In this document: piece after piece, positions 1 to 7,528 of the stretch
How the letters are laid out: each line of letters begins with the position of its first letter
How positions within the stretch are numbered: the stretch's first letter is position 1
From: a virus
Virus record (IMG/VR): IMGVR_UViG_3300010354_000179
Location: 1 to 43,117 of that record
Reading direction: 5' to 3' (one strand)
Length of the DNA stretch: 43,117 bases
Translations under genes and position numbers: made by a program
Notes under the pieces: model-generated
Database searches by the model: none
Told to the model about the DNA's origin: nothing
Seen by the model: only the letters and a program-made list of their open reading frames with translations

Positions 1-123
1 GAGGGAAAGAATCTGCGAAGGCGCTCAGCCTTCGTCGATCGGCTGCGCCTCGTCGCCATCGAACTCGTCATCGTCGACGCCTTCGCCCTGATCGCCATCG
101 ACCCCCGGCTCCGGGACGATCGA
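1..123. repeat. Terminal direct repeat, copy 1
   Basis: Bases 1-123 are identical to 42995-43117. This is the signature of a circular or circularly permuted assembly, so the two ends should be joined and the genome unit is 42,994 bp. The repeat holds the 3' end of the MuF gene and part of leaderless promoter L10. It is more likely an assembly overlap than a true physical end, since it falls inside a gene. Confidence 0.95.
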
Positions 124-963
124 GCCGTCCGGGCGGGTATCGCCCGGATACAACTCCTCCAGGTAGCAGCGGCAGTTCACGACCTCCTCGGCGGGACCGG
201 CGTCGTCGAGCGGCATCATCATCGGCGATCCGCCGACATCGAACGGCTCATCGAACGGCACCCAGGTTTCGTGCAGTTCTGCGTGCGAGTCCCGGGTCCG
301 ATCGTCCATCACCGCGATCCAGACCTTCTCCACCGGCCCGAACTCGCCGAGCGCTTTCGCTGCTGCGTAGTCGCCAGCGACAAAGGCTTTCCCGACCTCC
401 GTCCGAGCGATCGTGTCCGCCCGATACTCGGAGAACTTCGTGACCTGCTCGATCTCCTGCTTCAGCCGCTCCGTCGAGAGTCCCTGCTCGATCGCTCGTC
501 CAGCGCGCTCGGCGAGATCCTTCCAGACGGTGTCGCCGACACCGACGAGCCGGTTCGACGCTGAGCGCGCATAATCCGCTGCGCCTTGATTGATGATCGC
601 CACCCATGTCGCAGCCGTCGCCGATGGCAGCCCGGCGGTGATCGGCGAGCCGACCCACGCTCCGAGCGAGCCTTCCAGGTAGAGGCGGGACAGAGTCGGG
701 ACGATCTCCTCGGTGACGGTCTCCGACCAGTAGGCGGCGACATCGGCGAAGACGGTGAAGTCGCCAGCGGCGGTGAGGGTCTCAGGGATCGGCCCGAGGG
801 TCGCAGCGAACCGCTCCCACGCTTGCGTCGCTGTCCGGTTCAGAGCGGCAGCGAGCAGGTCGGCGAACTGCAGCCCGACCCGATCGAGGTACTCTTCGAT
901 CTCGTCCCGAGAGCGACGGCGCCGGAGATCAGAGAGCGCCGAGCGCGACAGCGAGGCGACCAT
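25..963 (-). CDS. MuF-like minor head protein
   Basis: A 312-residue protein of the Mu gpF / SPP1 gp7 head-morphogenesis type. Members sit inside the head near the portal. The C-terminal half carries the family signature: W-I-A-V-MDDRTRDSHAELH around residues 215-230, then a Pro/Asp-rich linker and a terminal NCRC motif near residue 265. The remaining tail is acidic (runs of Asp, Glu and Gly). The N-terminal 170 residues are helical and probably contact the portal. Its ATG lies 35 nt inside the end of the portal gene, a translationally coupled order usual for portal and MuF. The gene runs into the terminal repeat. Family assignment is firm; the exact role is inferred. Confidence 0.85.
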   Translation of the reverse strand: MVASLSRSALSDLRRRRSRDEIEEYLDRVGLQFADLLAAALNRTATQAWERFAATLGPIPETLTAAGDFTVFADVAAYWSETVTEEIVPTLSRLYLEGSLGAWVGSPITAGLPSATAATWVAIINQGAADYARSASNRLVGVGDTVWKDLAERAGRAIEQGLSTERLKQEIEQVTKFSEYRADTIARTEVGKAFVAGDYAAAKALGEFGPVEKVWIAVMDDRTRDSHAELHETWVPFDEPFDVGGSPMMMPLDDAGPAEEVVNCRCYLEELYPGDTRPDGSIVPEPGVDGDQGEGVDDDEFDGDEAQPIDEG

Positions 964-2821
964 GCCTGTGCTCCTGTCCTGCGGCGAGCAGCGCTCGCGT
1001 GTAGGAGTCGAGGGTCGCTTCTAGCGCCTCGGGATCGTACCCGTACCGGCTGGCGACCTCAGGGACGAACGACCAGGCGCCATCGAGGAGGCTGCCGAGA
1101 TCGGCGTGCTCGGTCGCGTCGAGGGTCGTGTGAAGCCTCGTCGGGTCGGCGCAGGGAACCGCTGCAGCGCCTCCCGGGGTGCGCTTCCCGGCGGCGGAGC
1201 GGAGTCGTGCTCCGGCTCGCTCCAACGCTCGGCGGACGATCTGATCGCACGCGGCGATCAGCGCTGCTTCGACGACCGCCCGCTCGGTCGGGCGGGTATC
1301 TGGCGGACCTTCTGCCGGGGACTCGACCGGCGGCGGGGTGGACGAGGACGACGCCGGGGAGGCGGGCGCCTCCTTGTCCGGCTGCGCTTCGGTGAGCGCT
1401 TCGCCGATCGCTGCCGGTTGGATGTACCCGAGTTCGGCGAGCATCGCCGGTGCGAGCGTCGGAGCGCCCTTGCCGACATCGAGGAGGAGCCGCTCCCGGG
1501 TCTCCTCCCGGGACGGGGCGTCTTCCTGAGCGAAACCCAACTCGCGCAAGAACGCTGCCTTACTCAACTCGCCACGGTCGTAGGCGGCGACGGCTGCTGT
1601 GGTCCGATCCGGGCTGATCCGCAGGTCTGCGGTGTCGTACCATACGAGCGCGTCGTCCGGGTCGTAGCCTTCCGCCTCTAGCGCCGGTCGAAGGAAAGCG
1701 ATCGTCAGCGCATGGCAGACCATCTCGGTGAGCGGCTCCACATGGAGCGTCACCGCCTGCTCCTCCACCTGCCATGCGCCCCAATGGTTCATCGCGCCGG
1801 TGCCGGTGAGGATCTCGGGCGGAATGTCCATCCCGAGCGCGAGCCTGCGGATCGCGTTGTTCAGCAGATCGAGGACCCGATCGTCGAACGGGGTCGCGAA
1901 GGTGATGTGCTTCACCTTGTCGACCAACTCGCCGGGAATCTTCACGACGAGCGGGACGACAGCGGCGGCGGACCCTCGGTCGGTGAGCGGGGTCGTCATC
2001 GCGTCGATGAGCGTCTCGACGAAGGTGTCCTCAGGAGCGGTGATGTTCTGCGAGTAGTCAGGGACCTCGGCGGCTGCCTGCGGACCCTGCCCGGGTGGGA
2101 ACACCGCCTCGGACGGGACGGCGAGCACCCCGGCTCCGGCGAGGCGGGACTGCGCCGACGCCTGGATGTGCGCCGACAGGAGTTCGATCTCGCGCAGGAT
2201 GCCGAGGACTCCTCGGGTCGGGCTGTCCGACTCCCACGCCCACCGGGGATGCTTCTTCCAGACGCGAACGACGACCGCGTTCGGGTGGACCTGCCTCCAC
2301 TCCCGGTCGGTCAGCCGCACCTCGATCGACCCGTCCGGCTGCTGGCGGATCTCATCGGTGGAGAGCACCTGCCAGCGGGTGAGCGTGTCGGCGAGCGGAT
2401 CGTCGATCGGCGGCTCGGCGAGGAGCCAGCCGACCCCGGCGACGGTCAGGTGCACCCCGAACGCAGCGAGGATCTGGCCTTGTCCGGCTGCGCCGTCGGC
2501 GATCGTGGAGACGATCTCGATCGCTCGGCGCTGCGTCGGCGTCAGCGCCTCGTCGGACGGGTTCAGCGGGACCGGTTCCTCACCAGGCATCCGAGGCTGA
2601 GCAGCGACGGCCAGGTTCACCCGGCTCATCGCGTTCGCCACGAACTGCGTCGCGAAGCGCAACTCCCCTACCCGGTCGTAGAACTCCCACGCGTCGTGCT
2701 GCCATGCCTTCGCCTTCCCGAACGAGGAAGTCGTGACGGCCAGGTTCGGTGAGAGCATCACCTGCGCCGAGGCGACGAGGCTGTTCCATGCGGGCGAGCG
2801 TCGGGAGCGGCGATCAGGCAC
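929..2821 (-). CDS. Portal protein
   Basis: A 630-residue protein with the fold and context of an actinophage portal, the dodecameric DNA gate at the capsid vertex. The N-terminus has the WEFYDRVGELRFATQFVANAMSR-type helix, followed by a central beta-rich wing and a long helical stem region. The C-terminal 150 residues are Pro/Ala/Glu-rich and probably disordered. It starts with GTG at 2821; an internal ATG lies at 2758. A TACCGT hexamer 6 nt before the GTG could be a leaderless -10, but no good -35 is visible. MuF overlaps its 3' end. Unusually, two small-gene units separate the portal from the terminase. Confidence 0.85.
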   Translation of the reverse strand: MPDRRSRRSPAWNSLVASAQVMLSPNLAVTTSSFGKAKAWQHDAWEFYDRVGELRFATQFVANAMSRVNLAVAAQPRMPGEEPVPLNPSDEALTPTQRRAIEIVSTIADGAAGQGQILAAFGVHLTVAGVGWLLAEPPIDDPLADTLTRWQVLSTDEIRQQPDGSIEVRLTDREWRQVHPNAVVVRVWKKHPRWAWESDSPTRGVLGILREIELLSAHIQASAQSRLAGAGVLAVPSEAVFPPGQGPQAAAEVPDYSQNITAPEDTFVETLIDAMTTPLTDRGSAAAVVPLVVKIPGELVDKVKHITFATPFDDRVLDLLNNAIRRLALGMDIPPEILTGTGAMNHWGAWQVEEQAVTLHVEPLTEMVCHALTIAFLRPALEAEGYDPDDALVWYDTADLRISPDRTTAAVAAYDRGELSKAAFLRELGFAQEDAPSREETRERLLLDVGKGAPTLAPAMLAELGYIQPAAIGEALTEAQPDKEAPASPASSSSTPPPVESPAEGPPDTRPTERAVVEAALIAACDQIVRRALERAGARLRSAAGKRTPGGAAAVPCADPTRLHTTLDATEHADLGSLLDGAWSFVPEVASRYGYDPEALEATLDSYTRALLAAGQEHRHGRLAVALGAL

Positions 2822-2979
2822 GGCACCACGGTAGCAGGCTGCGAGCGGTGCGCCCTGCTGCCTTTCTGAGCCTGCAACATCTGTCCCGGTGCGGAGCGGC
2901 TGCGGGAGGCGCAGGGAGGCGCCCTGAGCGGCTCTGAGCGGCTGCGAGCATGGAGCAGCCCGCAGCGGCGCTGAGAGCC

Positions 2980-3234
2980 TCAGGCTGGCTGCGGCGCCGA
3001 GCAGGTGTGCGGTGCTCGCTTGATGTAGAACCGGGCGCCGGAGCGGGACTGGAAGACGCTCGCGAGGTACTTGCGTCCGGTTCGGTTGCTCGTGACCCAG
3101 ACGACCTCGGCCTTGCAGCCGTTGCAGCGGTAGAGCGGCAGACTGCCTTCTTGGTTGACGGCGCCGTCGCTTGCCCAGCGGTCGGGGTAGCGGGTCGTGC
3201 GGGTGGTGCGGGTGGTGGTGGGTGCGTTGTTCAT
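2980..3234 (-). CDS. Small zinc-ribbon-like protein, leaderless
   Basis: An 84-residue protein beginning M-N-N-A-P-T-T-T with a Thr/Arg-rich head of about 16 residues. A compact domain then carries CNGC near residue 42 and a late HTC near residue 78, which could bind one zinc. No family recognised. ATG 3234 is chosen, rather than an upstream in-frame ATG at 3270, because promoter L1 places its -10 exactly 7 nt before 3234. No Shine-Dalgarno is present, as expected for a leaderless mRNA. It is the last gene before the portal, and no T-loop RNA follows it. Confidence 0.7.
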   Translation of the reverse strand: MNNAPTTTRTTRTTRYPDRWASDGAVNQEGSLPLYRCNGCKAEVVWVTSNRTGRKYLASVFQSRSGARFYIKRAPHTCSAPQPA

Positions 3235-3290
3235 GGAGATCATGCTAGCAAGCGTTGCGAAGGCTTGCACGCTCTAGGAGAAAGAATCCT
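3235..3290 (-). promoter_or_regulatory. Leaderless promoter L1
   Basis: Minus-strand -35 GTGCAA (3270-3265), a 17-nt spacer, -10 TAGCAT (3247-3242), and 7 nt to ATG 3234. The spacer keeps the GCAA and GCTTGC half-sites but is the most divergent copy. An upstream GATTCTTTC block (about 3289-3281) is shared with most other copies. Confidence 0.8.
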
Positions 3291-3312
3291 CGGAGAGTCC
3301 CTGAGACGGAGA

Positions 3313-3342
3313 CCGCCCGCCTCGGGCGTGCGAGGCGGGCGG
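3313..3342 (-). terminator. Intrinsic-type terminator hairpin
   Basis: A perfect 12-bp GC stem (3313-3324 with 3331-3342) with a 6-nt loop, lying 26 nt past the DUF932 stop and just upstream of promoter L1. No U-tract follows, which is common in GC-rich actinobacteria. It would separate the DUF932 unit from the L1-portal unit. Confidence 0.75.
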
Positions 3343-3367
3343 CTCCGGTCGGCTGCGAGCGGGAGGA

Positions 3368-4414
3368 TCAGCCGAGGACAGCGCTCAGGATCTGCTCAGC
3401 GCGATTGTCGCCTCGGGCGCTCGTGCCGTTGAGGAGTTCGACCATGTTCCGCTCCGCTCGGATCGTCGCACCCTTCGTCGGGCGCTCGTGGAGCCGGTGG
3501 GTGTTGGCGAGTTGGAGGACCCCGAAGGCGGAGCCGGACCACGGAGCGACCCGGGGATCGCTGTCCCACATCGCTCGCATCCGCTCCCGGGTGTTCTCGG
3601 TGCGGGTGATCGCAGCCTTCGCCGGGGAGGCGGGAGCGACGAACATTCGCAGCCATGCGTCGAACTGGCGGGCGGTGACGGGGAGAGCGCAGAGCCGCTC
3701 GATCTCGGCGATGGTGGCGTCGGCGTTGCCGAGGATCAGCCCGAGCGCCTCCCGAGCGTCGGTGAGGCGGAGCACGCTGTGAGCGGTGTGCCGCACCCGG
3801 ATCTCCTGCGAGGTCTCGGAGAGCGCAGCGGCTCGGGTGTTGTCGCAGACGACGAAGGTGTCGACCGGCTTGTAGAGGGTCGGGATGCTGCCGTCGAAGG
3901 AGGTCGTCGCCAGCAGGTGCGAGCGGAACTCGACTCCGTCTCGGGTCGTGATGTTGTCGGCGAGTTCGACGGAGACCCAGGCGATCGCGCCGTTCTTCAG
4001 GAGACCGGCGGAGCCGATCTGCAGATCGTCGTCGAGGAGGTTCGCCACATTCGTGACGAGCCACTCGTCGTACTGGTGGGGGGTGTATCGGCCCGACATG
4101 ACGCCGAGGACATCGCCGGAGTCGCTGCGCACGATCGCCCGCCGGTTCTTCGCTTCGATCATGCGGACCGGTTCGCCGGTCTCGGTCATGCCGGTCGCCG
4201 TCTCGACGCTGGCGGGGACCTGAGCGAAGACGGGAACCTGGACTGCCTTCCAGGAGAACAGGCGCCGCTGCACATCCTGCACGGGGATCGCCTGCGGGTA
4301 GTGGTTCGGCTCGGCGCCCTGAGCGGATGCCCGGTAGTGCCATGCGTTGCCGCGCTTCTCGGTCATGCCGACGAGGACATTCGTGTTCAGCCAGGTCAGG
4401 GTCTCGGTGCTCAT
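3368..4414 (-). CDS. DUF932 family protein (TIGR03299-like)
   Basis: A 348-residue member of the DUF932 / phage-plasmid-like TIGR03299 family. Members are common in actinophages and plasmids and often lie near recombination or replication genes; the biochemical function is not established. Family-like features are an N-terminal W-x-x-N-x-x-V-G segment, the region around GDVLGVMSGRYTPHQYDE (residues 100-117), the VCDNT motif near residue 190, and a C-terminal THRLHERPTKG helix. It is the second cistron of the L2 unit: T-loop RNA T1 and a 10-bp hairpin precede the AAGGAG ribosome site and ATG 4414. A strong terminator follows the stop. Confidence 0.8.
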   Translation of the reverse strand: MSTETLTWLNTNVLVGMTEKRGNAWHYRASAQGAEPNHYPQAIPVQDVQRRLFSWKAVQVPVFAQVPASVETATGMTETGEPVRMIEAKNRRAIVRSDSGDVLGVMSGRYTPHQYDEWLVTNVANLLDDDLQIGSAGLLKNGAIAWVSVELADNITTRDGVEFRSHLLATTSFDGSIPTLYKPVDTFVVCDNTRAAALSETSQEIRVRHTAHSVLRLTDAREALGLILGNADATIAEIERLCALPVTARQFDAWLRMFVAPASPAKAAITRTENTRERMRAMWDSDPRVAPWSGSAFGVLQLANTHRLHERPTKGATIRAERNMVELLNGTSARGDNRAEQILSAVLG

Positions 4415-4437
4415 GGTGGTGGTGCTCCTTGGTGCTG

Positions 4438-4460
4438 TCCTCCCGGACCATCCGGGAGGA
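4438..4460 (-). promoter_or_regulatory. Leader hairpin between T1 and the SD of DUF932
   Basis: A perfect 10-bp hairpin (4438-4447 with 4451-4460, 3-nt loop) lies between T-loop RNA T1 and the AAGGAG site. Every one of the eleven T-loop copies has an equivalent hairpin here, with differing but internally complementary sequence. It probably shields or spaces the ribosome site. Confidence 0.6.
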
Positions 4461-4464
4461 TCGT

Positions 4465-4514
4465 GCCGCCTCGGGAATCGAACCCGACCCGATCACTCGG
4501 GAGCCGCTGGCGGC
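4465..4514 (-). ncRNA. T-loop RNA T1 (50-nt tRNA-elbow-like motif)
   Basis: Read on the minus strand: closing stem GCCGCC/GGCGGC; mini-arm AG-CGG-CT; arm CCCGA-GTGA-TCGGG with a GNRA loop; T-arm TCGGG-TTCGATT-CCCGA; then ACGA. There are no unpaired linkers. It starts 8 nt after the stop of the 59-residue gene and precedes DUF932. Confidence 0.85.
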
Positions 4515-4522
4515 GGCTGCGC

Positions 4523-4702
4523 TCAGGACCAGCCGCGCTCTCGGGCGAGGCGGACGAAACTCGCTGCGACATGGTCGGCGATCTCGTCGTCGCTGGCGGA
4601 GAAGCCGTGCTCCTCGGCGAAGGAGCGGCGGGCGTCGATCATGCCGGTCAGCAGATCAGCGACGGCGGCGGCGAAGGCTTCGGTGTTGGGCGTGCTGTTC
4701 AT
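4523..4702 (-). CDS. Small acidic protein, leaderless
   Basis: A 59-residue protein starting M-N-S-T-P-N-T and continuing as amphipathic helices (AFAAAVADLLTGMIDARRSF, then a DDEIADHVAASFVRLA helix). No family recognised. ATG 4702 sits 7 nt after the -10 of promoter L2, and there is no Shine-Dalgarno. It is the first cistron of a two-gene unit; T-loop RNA T1 follows 8 nt after its TGA and DUF932 is the second cistron. Confidence 0.65.
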   Translation of the reverse strand: MNSTPNTEAFAAAVADLLTGMIDARRSFAEEHGFSASDDEIADHVAASFVRLARERGWS

Positions 4703-4760
4703 GGAGATGAATCTAGCAAGCCTTGCGAGCGCTTGCACGCCGGAGACGAAAGAATCTGCA
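4703..4760 (-). promoter_or_regulatory. Leaderless promoter L2
   Basis: -35 GTGCAA (4738-4733), 17-nt spacer with GCAAG-G-CTTGC dyad, -10 TAGATT (4715-4710), 7 nt to ATG 4702. The upstream block CTGCAGATTCTTTC (about 4760-4748) is intact. This copy is close to the family consensus. Confidence 0.85.
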
Positions 4761-4776
4761 GAAATGTTCAGAGCGC

Positions 4777-5118
4777 TCAGAGACCAGGAGCGCCGAGCCT
4801 GCGGAAGCGGCGCTGGTGGAGGCCGTGCGCCTTCTTGCAAGGGTCGCAGGCTCGCTCGCGCATCCGCTGATGTTTCCGGTAGCCCTGCTCCGTCCCGCAT
4901 TCATCCCTCAGGATCGTCCCGGCATGAGCGCGAGGCGAAGGCATCGTCGGCTGCTTGTTCTCGACCAGGCTCGGGACGAAAGCAGGGACCGGCTTCCCGT
5001 CCTCTCTCGGCGCGTCAGGACCGTAGAGGCGCTCGTAGGCTCGGCGGCAAGGCTCGCACGGGGTCGTGCCTTCGGTCCGGTGCTTGCGATACCCGGCGAG
5101 GCTGCCGTGTCCGCTCAT
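4777..5118 (-). CDS. Double CxxC protein of actinophage type
   Basis: A 113-residue basic protein with two copies of one motif: G-Y-R-K-H followed by CEPCRRAY (residues about 8-30) and G-Y-R-K-H followed by CDPCKKAH (residues about 80-105). Each repeat has a Gly-Tyr-x-x-His and a CxxC-x-x-A pair and could bind zinc, perhaps one ion shared between the repeats. The 53-residue protein at 17475-17636 has one related copy. Its ATG overlaps the previous stop as ATGA. Function unknown; a nucleic-acid contact is plausible from its charge. Confidence 0.7.
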   Translation of the reverse strand: MSGHGSLAGYRKHRTEGTTPCEPCRRAYERLYGPDAPREDGKPVPAFVPSLVENKQPTMPSPRAHAGTILRDECGTEQGYRKHQRMRERACDPCKKAHGLHQRRFRRLGAPGL

Positions 5119-5405
5119 CGGTCGATCCGCTGCTCGATCAGAGAAGCGAAGCCGGTGATCGCTGAGGCTGTCAGAGCGGCGAGCGCGCCGAGCACGAGCC
5201 GGTTCCCGGGGAAGGTCAGAGCGAGCGCGCTCGGGATCGGCGCGAGCCAGACGCTCAGGCACCAGTCGCAGGTGATGAGATAGCCGACCCGAGGACCTCT
5301 CGCCTCGACCCAGGCGCGCAGCGGCTCGGTGATCCGGTCGGCGGTGACGAGCCGGGTGAGCCTGTAGGTCGCTGCGGCGACGAGGAGGAGAGTCAGGGCG
5401 GTCAC
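5115..5405 (-). CDS. DUF1360-like small membrane protein
   Basis: A 96-residue protein starting with GTG 5405. An N-terminal hydrophobic helix (LTLLLVAAATYRLTRLVTAD) is followed by a CDWCLSVW motif at about residues 46-53 and two more hydrophobic segments (about 53-65 and 70-85). The T-Y-R-L-T-R-L-V-T-x-D stretch and the C-x-x-C-x-S-V-W motif are as in the DUF1360 family, found in Bacillus sporulation proteins and many actinophages. It probably sits in the inner membrane. It overlaps the genes on both sides by 4 nt. Its role is unknown; a lysis accessory is one option. Confidence 0.65.
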   Translation of the reverse strand: MTALTLLLVAAATYRLTRLVTADRITEPLRAWVEARGPRVGYLITCDWCLSVWLAPIPSALALTFPGNRLVLGALAALTASAITGFASLIEQRIDR

Positions 5406-5539
5406 GGAATGCTCCTCGGTGAAGGGAAGGGAAGGACAAGCGCCGGAGTCGGCTCAGGGCGCCGACGATAGGCGGCGGCGATAGCGCAGAGCACGACGAC
5501 GAGCAGAGCGGCTGAGAGCGGCTTCTGAAGGGGTCTCAC
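5402..5539 (-). CDS. Small single-pass membrane protein
   Basis: A 45-residue reading frame that fills the gap between terminase and the DUF1360-like gene. It starts with GTG 5539, one base after the terminase stop, and ends in a GTGA overlap with the next gene. One strong hydrophobic segment (LSAALLVVVLCAIAAAY, residues about 8-24) is followed by RRR and a Pro-rich tail, so the N-terminus probably faces out and the tail in. The tight coupling on both sides is the main evidence. Function unknown. Confidence 0.55.
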   Translation of the reverse strand: MRPLQKPLSAALLVVVLCAIAAAYRRRPEPTPALVLPFPSPRSIP

Positions 5540-5540
5540 G

Positions 5541-6950
5541 CTAGAGCCTGCGATGCGTTGGAGAGCGGACGCTCGCTGGTCCCGGTGCGCCGATGAGGAG
5601 CGAGGAGACAGCGTGCACGAGAGCGTCTAGCCGGTCCGGGGACTTCGCGTCGCCGGGGACCCAGGTGAGGAGTTGCGATTCCAGCATCGGGAAGAAGCCT
5701 GCGTGGTGAACTCGCTGCCGCTCGTAGAGCGCTGAGACTGGCTCGGCTCGCTTCTGCTTCGACACGGCGGCTCGGATCTTCTCGACTCGCAGCCCGGGGT
5801 CGACCGCATGGATTGTCGCTCGGACCATGTCGCCTCCTTGGTTCGATTCGACGACGATCCGCTCGGCATTCCATCGGCGGGCGGTCGCTGCGACCCGGCT
5901 GCCCCATTCCTCAGGACGCCCGGAGGTTGACGCGTCGTCCAGGATCACCGCCGCGTCGAGACCGGGGCGAGCGCCGATCGGAGCGGCGGCGACGACGATC
6001 CCGCACTCTGCCGTCTCGCCTGGAGGGTCGACAGCGACGATGACGCGCCACGGGCGCCGATCGAGGAGCGGCGGTTCTCCTTGGTCGGCGCGCCATGCGT
6101 TCAGCGCGCGCCACGGGTCGGCGAGATCGAAACCGGCGAGCCGAGCGGCGTCGAGCATCCCTTCCGTCCAGAGAGCACCTTCGACATCGGCGAGCCATTC
6201 TGCGTAGAGTTCCTGCCTGCCGAGACGGGTGCCTTCGTAGCGGGCGAGCACGTCGGCGATGAATCCTTCGGCGAGGTTCGACGCGTTGTCGTAGGTGGAG
6301 CCGGTTGTCGTGATCGTCTCAGCGCGCTCCGACAGGGTGCGGAGCCACGGGAGCGGCTTCGGGGTGCCGGTGATGAGCGCCCACGGATCGCGACCTAGGC
6401 GGAGCGCGAGCAGGAGGTTCGACAGCGCCTCCTCGCCGTGCGGCATCGAGGCAGGCTCGTCAATCCACGCCCACTCATGCTGCGGTCCTCGGAGCCGGTC
6501 CGGCTCCTCAGCGGAGAACAGGGTCGCGACCGCTCCGGTGTGGAAGGTCACCCGCCGCTTCGATGGCTCGTACTCGGGTCGCTGGTGGGGTGGGAAGACG
6601 GCGAGGAGTCCTGATTCGCCTTCCACCATGACATCTCGCACATCGGCGGCGGTCGGTCCGAGGAGAGCGATGCGAGCGCAGCGTTCGACCTGCTCTCTGG
6701 CGGTCTCAGCGCCGACGCGGGTCTTCCCGAAGCCTCGTCCGGCGAGCAACATCCAGAGCCGGTAGCGGGTGCCTAGTCCGGCTGGCTGCACCTGGTTCGG
6801 GCGCCGGTAGAACTCCCACCGGTAGACGAGGTCCCGGAGCGCTCGGGCGGACAGTCCGTCGAGGAGTTCGTCGATGGTCCCGGCGGCGACGAGCCGCTGG
6901 AAGTCCGACATCTGCTCCCACCGGAGCGGCGGCGGTTCGACGGTTGTCAT
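5541..6950 (-). CDS. terL: Terminase large subunit
   Basis: The 469-residue packaging motor. The N-terminal ATPase has Walker A GRGFGKT (residues 71-77), Walker B WAWIDEP near residue 160, and coupling motif ITGTP near 190. The C-terminal RNase H-like nuclease begins with IVAVDPPG near 290, and a second acidic patch lies near the C-terminus. It pumps DNA into the prohead with the portal. Length and motif order are normal. Its ATG overlaps the stop of the small subunit by 4 nt. Portal lies 2.7 kb downstream, with small genes between, rather than adjacent. Confidence 0.95.
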   Translation of the reverse strand: MTTVEPPPLRWEQMSDFQRLVAAGTIDELLDGLSARALRDLVYRWEFYRRPNQVQPAGLGTRYRLWMLLAGRGFGKTRVGAETAREQVERCARIALLGPTAADVRDVMVEGESGLLAVFPPHQRPEYEPSKRRVTFHTGAVATLFSAEEPDRLRGPQHEWAWIDEPASMPHGEEALSNLLLALRLGRDPWALITGTPKPLPWLRTLSERAETITTTGSTYDNASNLAEGFIADVLARYEGTRLGRQELYAEWLADVEGALWTEGMLDAARLAGFDLADPWRALNAWRADQGEPPLLDRRPWRVIVAVDPPGETAECGIVVAAAPIGARPGLDAAVILDDASTSGRPEEWGSRVAATARRWNAERIVVESNQGGDMVRATIHAVDPGLRVEKIRAAVSKQKRAEPVSALYERQRVHHAGFFPMLESQLLTWVPGDAKSPDRLDALVHAVSSLLIGAPGPASVRSPTHRRL

Positions 6951-7492
6951 CGTGCGACAGCGAGACCGGGGCGCCCGTCCTCAGGATCGTCGAGGACTTC
7001 GACCGAGGGGACATCGACGATCGGGAGCGCTCGCTCTCTGAGCCGCTCGATGCGCTCTCGCAGGACTCGCTCGTAGTCGTCGGTCTCGTCGGCGGAATCG
7101 CCGGTGATCTCGACAGTTTCGTGCCTGCCCCACTTGCGAGGATTGGTGCGCTCTAGCCACCAGGCGGCAGCCTGCCAGGTTGTCTGCGCTGCCTGCTGGA
7201 CGAGGGTGACGTTACGAATCGTCGCGTCTGCGCGAGCGCGAGCGACATCCCGCTGGAAGCCGAGGAGGAGCCGATCGTCGGCGGACAGGGTTTCGCCGGT
7301 GTCGGCTCGTGCTTCGGCGTCGCGCCCACGAGCGAGCCACAGGTAGAGGGTCCGCTCGGCGATCCCTGCGTAGGCGGCGGCGTCGTCGAGATACGCTCCG
7401 CCGCGGACAGCGAGCACGATCCGGTCGTAGATGTCCTGCGTCAGACTGAGTCGTCGTCCGAGGCGGGTCGCCGCGGGATCGCTCGTGCTCAT
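6947..7492 (-). CDS. Terminase small subunit-like DNA-binding protein
   Basis: A 181-residue protein. Residues about 15-55 form a helix-turn-helix (Y-D-R-I-V-L-A-V-R-G-G-A then A-A-A-Y-A-G-I-A-E-R-T-L-Y-L-W-L). A helical core follows, with the TWQAAAWWLERTNPRKWG motif (around residues 110-130) typical of small terminases and related phage HTH proteins. It would recognise the packaging site. The position, overlapping terL by ATGA, supports the call. A TACGCT hexamer 6 nt before ATG 7492 could be a leaderless -10, but the -35 is poor. Confidence 0.8.
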   Translation of the reverse strand: MSTSDPAATRLGRRLSLTQDIYDRIVLAVRGGAYLDDAAAYAGIAERTLYLWLARGRDAEARADTGETLSADDRLLLGFQRDVARARADATIRNVTLVQQAAQTTWQAAAWWLERTNPRKWGRHETVEITGDSADETDDYERVLRERIERLRERALPIVDVPSVEVLDDPEDGRPGLAVAR

Positions 7493-7508
7493 GGCTCTAG
7501 CGTACCTG

Positions 7509-7528
7509 CGGGCGCTTACGATCGCCCG
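7509..7528 (-). terminator. Short hairpin across the FolE stop
   Basis: A 6-bp stem CGGGCG/CGCCCG (7509-7514 with 7523-7528, 8-nt loop) contains the stop of the FolE fusion. It may weaken transcription into the terminase genes or stabilise the mRNA end. It is short, with no U-tract. Confidence 0.3.
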